Both the position numbers and the translations under genes were made by a program. Below, piece by piece: positions 57,103-64,000 of a stretch of DNA of 64,000 nucleotides. Under the pieces are notes generated by a model. It worked only from the letters and a program-made list of their open reading frames with translations. It had not been told where the DNA came from and searched no databases. The stretch covers positions 682,001-746,000 of the forward strand of contig CP137318.1 in the NCBI GenBank assembly GCA_033182465.1. Reading direction: 5' to 3'. Positions within the stretch are counted from its first letter, which is position 1. Each line of letters starts with the position of its first letter. Source of the stretch: Sanghuangporus weigelae. Lineage: Eukaryota; Basidiomycota; Agaricomycetes; Hymenochaetales; Hymenochaetaceae.

Positions 57103-58302
57103 TTATTCCATTTCACTATCCACAATCACCCTTACTCCGCGCACTGCATCCGTGCTTGTACGCCAAATACCCCACTCGCCCGCACCGCCGACTCCCATAC
57201 CCATACCTTCCGGTCTGTACTGCATCGTAGACTCGACGAATCCACCACCGCTCATATGTATTGATCTTACGCATCTAAACGGCATGAGGGCGCGCAAGAT
57301 TGGACTTATGGTGCTGGAGTGAATACCAGAGCCGGGCATTATCTCTATTTCTGCTCTCTGGTTTCTGAGTACTTGCGATGCTCCAGGATCGGGTTCAAGG
57401 GATGTGCAAAGTGATGCGAGTGACGGAAGGCCTAGGGATACAGACGGTTCTCCGCCGCTAGGAGAAGATAAAGTTGCAAGTAATGGTAAATGCTAAGTAC
57501 AGTATATATTTAGAAATAAAGGGCATACCTGGTGAGGATTCGGTTTATAACTGAAATCTTACAGAGCTCGGATAAAGCTATTGTTCCTGATTAGTACTAG
57601 CTGTGTAGTTCTGAGAAGATAAAGAAACGCAAGGATTGAGTCAACAGTAGTTAGGCATATGCACCTTCTTTCTGGTCGACGACCATATCGAAAGCGCGAT
57701 GAAAACAGACTACATCGAATAAATTTGAGTTCTGTCAAGCTATTTCTCCTTTTTTAAAAGAAAAAGATCAAACCTTGCAGTCCGCACTTCACAGCTTCGC
57801 TACTAAGCAGGGTCGTTTTCCCGACATCGATACGTCCATCAGGAGTGAGGGCCCCGAACGCTACTCCTGTGATTCCTATTTCTGCGAAGGCTCTTATATC
57901 TTCGAGCATGACAGAGGCTTCGTCAGAGGAATATACAAAGTCTCCCGTACGAGGACGGATCATTGCCTATAGGAATAACATTGACGAAGCTCGACTGGGA
58001 ATGATTCTTATTCGAGGATTATCGGGGACGAACCATCAACTCAATATTTTCAGGACAAGCTTGCTTGATACGGCGTACATGTCCTATACTTGGGGTCGTC
58101 CCACCACCTAGAGTGAGGTTCCCACATATCTCGAGACGGTCTGCTCCACCTTCTACCGCGCTTATTATTTATTTATTCGAAAGAAGGTACATAGAGCCCG
58201 TTAATCGCGGATGTTATTGAAATATAAAGAGATCGTACTGAATACTGACGCGAGAGCAGATTCGACGGAGTCGACGCAGACTTCTATTCTTAATTTCTTC
58301 AT
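57103..58302 (-). CDS. cutC: CutC-family protein
   Basis: 273 residues, TIM-barrel family linked to copper homeostasis, though its biochemical role is unclear. Exons: 58302..58250, 58160..58034, 57966..57774, 57709..57665, 57577..57529, 57457..57103; phases agree. Motifs in order: LRIEVCVDSVESALA, GGADRLEICGNLTLGG, GTTPS, MIRPRTGDFVYS, GVAFGALTPDGRIDV, VCFHRAFDMV, NRILTSGGE, IEIMPGSGI and the C-terminal RPEGMGMG with WRTS. The 57577..57529 exon is easily missed but supplies ALSELCKISVINRILTS. The gene appears intact. Divergent from an F-box gene 288 bp away. Confidence 0.92.
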
Positions 58303-58590
58303 GAAAACTGTGATTTCATGAAGAGTTGAGCGGTGAGTGCAATTGGACGTCCGAGTCAACGTGAAAGTGACAAGTAGCATTTCATTCGGAGTCTCAATCT
58401 TCTTGCCATTTAGACTTTAGACGTGACGTAAGAATCTCTATATTGGGTTCACGTCGGAGTCATAGCGCCTTCGCAACCATAATACTCACTCATACTTTGC
58501 CCGCAGTGCTACATAGATATCCCTCTTCCGTTTCTTGCCGTTGATGCATACTACATATATGTGACTCTCGCTCTGCTGTATACCTTGGGG
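58303..58590. promoter_or_regulatory. bidirectional promoter CutC / F-box gene
   Basis: 288 bp between divergent ATGs. AT-rich with ACTACATATATGTGAC about 35 bp before the F-box ATG, a possible TATA-like site. No specific factor site claimed. Confidence 0.45.
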
Positions 58591-59459
58591 ATGATGATGC
58601 CTTTACATTCTATACCTACGGAAGAGGAGAGTAGACTGGAGACGTTACCACCAGAGGTCATCCTACACATCCGTACGTCCTACGCTCTCTGTACGAATGT
58701 AAACAGACACTGAGAGTTCTTTCCATGCGCAGTATCATACCTCGACCTCCCCGAGCTCGACGCGCTGGGCCGGATCTCACCCGTGCTCAAAGACCTCGCG
58801 CAAGACCCTATACTGCACAGACGCCGCATACTAATTGTGGCCCCCTCGCGCGTGCAGCACGCGCTGTTCGCGTATGGGGGCGCGCTGCGGCCCACGGTCC
58901 CTGACCTAGTCGTACGGAACGTGCTTCGCGGCCTGGGGATAGAGAGGCGCTATCGCATGGGGCTGTATTTCAATTCACGTGAGGTACGCACGCGCTAATA
59001 AAAGTTCTTTTCCGTTATTTTTTCGCACTTAACGCTGATTGAATTGGTATCCCCTCCCGATCTTGACGTGTTCTTTCATTCTTGTTTTTGTTTTCCTTTT
59101 TGTTACGGCAGTCGGTGAAGCAGTACGAGATTTCGAGGGGGCTGCAGCTCTTGCATGTGCGCCACGTCCTCGCAGCGCACCTCCAGCGCAAATCGCGTCA
59201 GGCGTTTACCCGCATGATCCCCGACGCGGATGTATGCTCGCCTCGTCTCTTACCCGCCGTGCGCAGCCTGAAATGGAGTATCCGGAAAGACGCTCTTGCG
59301 CGTATGGTTAGAGATCGTGAGAATAACGGTGGGAGCAAGCCAACGACTTGGTTTGAAGGACGCGGACATGGACTGTGGAAGGAGAACGAGAGGATCCGGC
59401 TGGCGATTTGTCCTGGTGTTAGTAAGATCGTGAGGTTCTTTGAGGGTATTGGAAAGTAA
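58591..59459 (+). CDS. small F-box protein
   Basis: About 226 residues. Exons: 58591..58672, 58733..58983, 59112..59459 (phase 1, then 0). The N-terminus reads ETLPPEVILHILSYLDLPEL then DALGRISPVLKDLAQDP, an F-box, so the protein probably docks substrates on an SCF ubiquitin ligase. The rest is basic and helical without recognised repeats (RRYRMGLYFNSRE, VKQYEISRGLQLLHVRHVL). The second intron (128 bp) is longer than usual. Splicing a last intron at 59456 to 59518 would replace the final stop by KSSG and a stop; the two ends differ by only a few residues. Two earlier Met codons follow the chosen ATG immediately. Confidence 0.75.
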
Positions 59460-60867
59460 GTGTGGAGGTATATCGAATGAATGGATATATCGGAACTAAC
59501 GGGATTAATATCTTCAGGTCATCGGGATGAGAGTGGTGGTGTATGAATATTTTTAGGGCGATACAGAGAAGCCGTGTGCAATGTATCGAGCACTCTTTTT
59601 TTTATTGATGTGAACTAGCGATGCGGGAGAAGTTCCGAAGAGTAAAGAGTGCCGGACCTGAATGCCCGCGCAGGGGATTGAGAGGGGGAGGACCTGGGAG
59701 GACGCGAAAGCTTAGCGGCAGGGCAAGCTTAAGGTTCCCGTCGTCGCAAGTCTATCCGCTGGCTAGCTGATTGGTTGGACTGGCGACGTGGCAGGATTAT
59801 CTGTAGCTGTAGAGATCCGGCTCAGATTCAAGCTGAGAAAAATGCTTCCGATCCATCTTGACATTTCATCATTTGCTCAGAGAAAGGTATCCGCCGGCGC
59901 TATAGATTCGCAGATTCAACACTGGTGCTGGTGCTAGTGACGCGAGGAAGCCGAGGGTGAAAGCCTTCCCTAAATGCTGGCCTCTCACATGCCTCCTATG
60001 CATATGCTTCGCCGAGATCCTTTCTGGCAATCGACTGGACTGTGCTCATTAATATTGGCCTCATTCGGGTATTTGCTCCCGTTTTCTCGCGGTATTCCCT
60101 CTATTTTGAAGTCTGCCTGCCTGATCCGATATCCGCCCTGCCCACAGGCTTCTCTCGCCGGATGCGCTTCTGAGTACTCTGGTGCTTCCAAGACTCTTAA
60201 ATTTGTTTTTATTTTACTTGCCTCCTTTGTCTTGTCTCGATATGACGAAGCAATTGTCGTTGCTGTGCGCGGCGCGTGTACACCAACTGTATCACTAGTA
60301 CACACTCTCTCCCTCTTCAATATGCCGTCTCTCTTTCAAGTGGTGGAAACGTTCTGTGTCGCACAGCAAAGCAAACAGATCGACATGCCGAACGCGTGGC
60401 GTATCGAGCCAGGCAGAGGGCAGGCCTGGCTCAGTGGCTGACTAGCTGACTGGACTGACTCAGTGACTGACCTCCCGGCTTCGAACTCGAGAAGCGCTTT
60501 CGAGTGATGGGGGATCAGATCGACTTCGAGGATCTGGAAACGAATCATTCCAGCCAAATCGGGACGTCATGGTCCAACAAACGCCGCCATACATGTAATT
60601 CTACCTACCTAGACCCTGTTCATGTTCTTCCCAGCCAGTCGCGCCAGAAATATCTTTATTCTTTCATATTAAATATTAGTGCGGGGGGTTTTCCTCGTGT
60701 TTTGTGCTCTGTGACGTCCGTCCTCTTGAGCTTGCCCCTTCTCTCTCTTTAGATACTTAAGGGCGTGCTTCCTCTCTCTCGGTGTATTCCTGCCGCTGCC
60801 ACTGTGTTTGTCTGCACCTTGTTCTTTCCTTGCTGCTCTCGCGTCAAATATTAGGAACGAGGAGGAT
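59460..60867 (+). other. intergenic, promoter of the DUF6533 gene
   Basis: 1.4 kb. Contains clustered CTGACT/GACTGACT units at about 60438-60471. An open frame of 155 codons at 59974-60441 is partly hydrophobic, but its codon use and lack of motifs give no reason to call a gene. No tRNA: the sequence at 60428-60480 has box-A and box-B-like strings but does not fold into a cloverleaf. Confidence 0.5.
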
Positions 60868-63055
60868 ATGGCTGACGCTACCGACCCTGCTGTGGCTGCC
60901 GCCCTCGCTGAAGCCCAGCACTTCATCTTTGTGTAAGTCGACTTCAAGTTGTGGAAACTCCTCTTCCTGGAACCATGACTTAACCCCGCTCACTCGCCTT
61001 GTAGAACTCAGATTTATTTCTGCTGTAAGTATCTTCGCACTTTGCCGATCTTTCTTTCGAATGGACATTGATCGTTGTCATCTCCAGGCATGTGTAAGTG
61101 GCACGGACGATAAGCACTATACCAGCCACCTTCCAACCGACCTAATCCCTCTCCTATGTAGATGCCGTCTTCGCGTGGGACTGGCTCGTTAGTCTCCCGA
61201 GGGAATACAAATTCGTACGTCCTTCCGAGTACCTTGGCGTATCGTCAATCCATTGAATGGGATCCGTTTCTCAGATCTGGAAGGTATGAGATCTAAGGCG
61301 CCAAAATGTCCTTTAGTCTCGCAGCGGACTAATTATAGTTCTTATTCAGTCGGGCTGGACGGCGGCTAAGATATCATATTTGTTTTGCAGGTAATAAGCG
61401 CTTTGCCTAGATGTCTGAGCTTGACTTTGAGGTATCTGATGGTTGTTCTGGAACAGATACTGGGTGCTCTTCGTCATGCCTTACATTCTAGTTATCTACG
61501 TGACGAATCACTCCTGGGAGGATTGTCAAAAGCTGTACCGCGTATGTTCTTCTCCCACTTATTTTGACCTTATACTGACGCATATATTCTCAGTCGCCCG
61601 TAGCATTGGCGATGTGGAATCAAGCCGGAGCAGAAGGCGAGTCTTGGAATCCATCGCACTACTGTCTTTCACAGTTATTGACAAGGATTTCTTACAGTCG
61701 TCCTTCTGATCCGTACATATGCGTTCTTCAATCGGAACAAATACCTTCTGGTTGCCCTCTGCGCAAGTCTCGCTGGAGTCCTTGCTTATCAGCTTTTCGT
61801 CGATATAAACGAGATGCTTCGTAGGTGTCCTTTCAGTGTCCATTTGACGTGTATCTGAAGCTTCGCTTTAGCATTAGAGTTTGTTACGCCACCGTTCGTG
61901 AGTGCTTTTTCATTTCGATACGTAGGATTGAGTCCTAACGTCTCGACAGGACAAAGGTCCTTGCTTGCCAAAATCAAAACCACATTCTGCACATCTCCTT
62001 GGTAAGCCCTCACGTTACGCTGAGTCTCATTGAAATGTCGCTTAACCTCGTTTTACAGGCTTCTTCGTAAGTATGTTCCGAATAACGCATCTACCATTAT
62101 TTGAACTTCGATTCTGCAGATGGCTTCTCTGGCCTTTGACGCCACTGTCACGTCCATGACTCTTTGGAAAGCTTTCAGATTGCGTCGGACGTGCGGAGCG
62201 GCGGCCAGCCCTCTTATCCAGACGTTCCTACGAGAGGGTACGTCAAGCTTTTGCAAACAATAAGGATGATTGAGTGATGTGTACCATACCACGCAGGAAT
62301 TTTCTACTTTGTTTTCATCTCTATCGCGAATTTGGTAGGTTCAGACACTGATTATTTGCGAAGTCAGACGCTTATTGTTTTAATAGATCAACGGGATATT
62401 CTACTTGCAGTACGCTACGATGTTCTTTCCATGACGGGATACCATTCTGATAATTTTCAACTATTATAGGCCGAAGGCAGTGATGTCTGCCATTAACATC
62501 CCGCTGAGCATTATGTTCTCGGACCTACTCGCGTGCCGGATGATCTTGGACCTGCGACAACGTGGGTATGAAATATCCCAACCGACAGTCTTCACACATA
62601 CCCTGCCACTTCATACCCAAACGACAGACGGGACGGAAGTAACGTCCACTGTCCGCAGTGATCCTTCGCCTTCGTCTCTGCACAAGGGACCGTTCAGTGC
62701 CACTCAGAATTCACTGCCGTACCTTCCCGCGCCTGATAACCAACGAGGATGGGGAGTGAAGGGCTTAGTCGGGAATGGAAGGAGCGCGACGGGCACTGCG
62801 TTCACAACGACGATCGACTCGGCTGTGTTCTCCCAGACTCAGACGAATAGCGGAGGGGAGGTTCGGAGCCAGGATGGGTCGAGTTGCCTGGAGTTGCGGA
62901 GCTTCACGCCGCATTATGATGCTGAGAGCGAGCCTGAGGAGAAGCCGGAAGAGGGAAGACTGGCGAAGTTCTCGATGGTGGGCACTTTCCAGGCGCGAGA
63001 CAATCGCGATGAGACGCCCGGAGGAAGGGATGGCGAAAAGGCGGCTGGAGTATGA
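60868..63055 (+). CDS. DUF6533 multi-pass membrane protein
   Basis: About 431 residues, basidiomycete-type membrane protein with roughly seven helices and a Ser/Thr-rich cytosolic tail. Modelled exons: 60868..60932, 61005..61024, 61088..61093, 61162..61214, 61275..61283, 61350..61390, 61457..61541, 61604..61640 (uncertain), 61698..61820, 61878..61897, 61950..62001, 62059..62066, 62120..62237, 62297..62334, 62387..62421, 62470..63055. The DUF6533 signature is VFAWDWLVSLPREYKFIWKS then GWTAAKISYLFCRYW. LLIRTYAFFNRNKY, TPPFDKGPC and the last helix MPKAVMSAINIPLSIMFSDLL follow. Exons of 6, 9 and 8 nt are needed. The exon at 61604 is chosen only to keep phase; its peptide is not obviously membrane-like. 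Function unknown. Confidence 0.75.
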
Positions 63056-64000
63056 TTAAGACTACTACCTTATCTGGTGAAGAGTCGATCAATGTCTTGA
63101 TGATTTTTTTTACCTTCTTGCCCGCCCTATCCTAGAGGGCAAGAAGGTTTTCTCAGTTCCAGGAAGGGATCAAGTAATGGACTCGCATCGTTTTTCCTTC
63201 CGAGTATTCCCTTCAAATTATCTCCCCGGTACCTTCAAATACCAGTCAAAAGAATTCCTCTTCTCCCTTTCTTTGTAGAGTGTAGATACGGTAGAGTATT
63301 ACATTAGTAAGTATACCAAGCTAAGGGGACGTCTTGTTACTTTGTTGTTTCGTGGCTAGCAGTTACGGTGAATCACAGAGTACTACATAGTCAGCAATGT
63401 TAGAGTTTTATCTCCCTTGCAAGAAATCAGCCTGAAAATTGGCGCTTCAAGTCTGCGCTTATTCTCTTTGAGTCTTCTCCGAGTTTCATGTAATATTAGC
63501 CTTACATTAGCGCTCGAACTCGGCGAAGATGCTTTCGTTTGTATTGTCGATATTGACCGATAACTCTTCTTTCGGTCTTCCAAAGCTCCGTTTGTCAGTG
63601 GTCAACGCTAGACAATATAAATGATGTGTTTGGCTGATGGACTTATGTCTGTGGGAACGTGGAACGGATGTACATAAATGTAATGGAGATGAGAACGCTG
63701 TTCGATCACTTTTTTCTTCCCTTTCTCTTTCGTACGGTGGATAGACTTTTCTTTCGCTGCACTGCACGAAGGAACTTGAAGATGCCATTTATTTTGATCG
63801 CATGCACTGCCCTCCGAGTCGATAATACAAGGAGTTGCATTACAGGGCGCTTACAAGAAATTTTACGAAGGGCCTATCCGAGTCGGAGATTTGAGAAGGT
63901 GAGACGAGAAGTCAATAGCAAAGCGCCTAGCAGGAAAAGAATCCTGTTTGTACTCAGAAGTCTAGAATTACATAGACTCGCATGCACAGCGTTGAATTTG
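63056..64000. other. non-coding right end
   Basis: 3' flank of the DUF6533 gene and beyond. One strong hairpin (63112-63148). A minus-strand frame of 93 codons at 63507-63788 is Ser- and charge-rich, with no motif. No gene supported. Confidence 0.5.
63112..63148 (+). repeat. perfect 12-bp hairpin 57 bp after a stop codon
   Basis: ACCTTCTTGCCC (63112-63123) is the exact reverse complement of GGGCAAGAAGGT (63137-63148), with a 13-nt loop. It lies in the likely 3' UTR of the DUF6533 gene, preceded by a T run. It could shape mRNA 3' processing or be the footprint of a small inverted-repeat element. Confidence 0.75.

Noticed and set aside
57577-57709. CutC as a pseudogene, because the frame seemed broken after HRAFDM
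   Set aside because: Accepting the exon 57577-57529 after a 87-bp intron restores ALSELCKISVINRILTS in phase, so the gene looks intact.
59974-60441. 155-codon open frame, partly hydrophobic
   Set aside because: No domain, no plausible signal peptide followed by ordered sequence, and it lies in the promoter region of the DUF6533 gene.
60428-60495. tRNA-like box A (TGGCTCAGTGG) and a box-B-like GGCTTCGAACT
   Set aside because: The spacing is plausible, but no acceptor, anticodon or T stem pairs; the interior is CTGACT repeats.

Overview
The window is nuclear DNA of a filamentous basidiomycete, most likely a wood- or litter-decaying Agaricomycete. The evidence is compact genes cut by many 50-65 bp GT-AG introns, a GH6 cellobiohydrolase, two members of the basidiomycete-restricted DUF6699 family, one DUF6533 seven-helix-type membrane protein, and yeast-like orthologues (RSC, NAF1, mitochondrial processing peptidase). 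Gene models were built by hand: exons were joined at GT..AG sites, reading phase was checked arithmetically across every junction, and peptides were judged from remembered family motifs. No database search was run.

Layout. 1-1580: 3' part of an agmatinase-type ureohydrolase (+). 2313-4315: SUR7/PalI-type membrane protein (-). 5244-10332: an O-fucosyltransferase-like type II membrane enzyme (-) head-to-head with a GDP-fucose transporter (+) across 271 bp. 10333-15841: 5.5 kb without a gene I can support. 15842-17817: HxxxD acyltransferase-like protein (+). 18675-20886: Rsc9-like (+). 21048-23035: FBXO21-like F-box/SirB1/YccV protein (-). 23293-25181: putative zinc-knuckle protein (-). 26507-28246: mitochondrial processing peptidase alpha (+). 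28688-29750: alkaline ceramidase (+). 30091-31308: unknown, possibly mitochondrial (+). 31591-34153: PEHE-like nuclear protein (-). 34578-36603: NAF1 (-), divergent from mitochondrial EF-Ts at 36768-37973 (+). 38777-39936: CCDC124/Lso2-like ribosome factor (+). 40354-41223 and 41633-43188: tandem DUF6699 genes (+). 43519-45025: GH6 cellulase (-). 46118-48157: PFA4-like DHHC palmitoyltransferase (+). 48412-50950: Rsc4-like double-bromodomain protein (-). 51602-53892: MFS sugar transporter (+). 54659-56792: stearoyl-CoA desaturase (+). 57103-58302: CutC (-). 58591-59459: F-box protein (+). 60868-63055: DUF6533 membrane protein (+). The last 0.9 kb is non-coding.

Two things stand out. First, a donor-transport/transferase fucosylation pair shares one short bidirectional promoter. 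Second, microexons are frequent: the reading frames and conserved motifs require exons of 11, 12, 15, 4, 5, 3, 6, 9 and 8 nt in six genes. The 3-nt exon supplies one histidine of the desaturase's third metal-binding box. Automated annotation would probably break several of these genes. Most genes are housekeeping; the GH6 enzyme, sugar transporter, DUF6699 pair and DUF6533 protein are the lifestyle or lineage-specific part.
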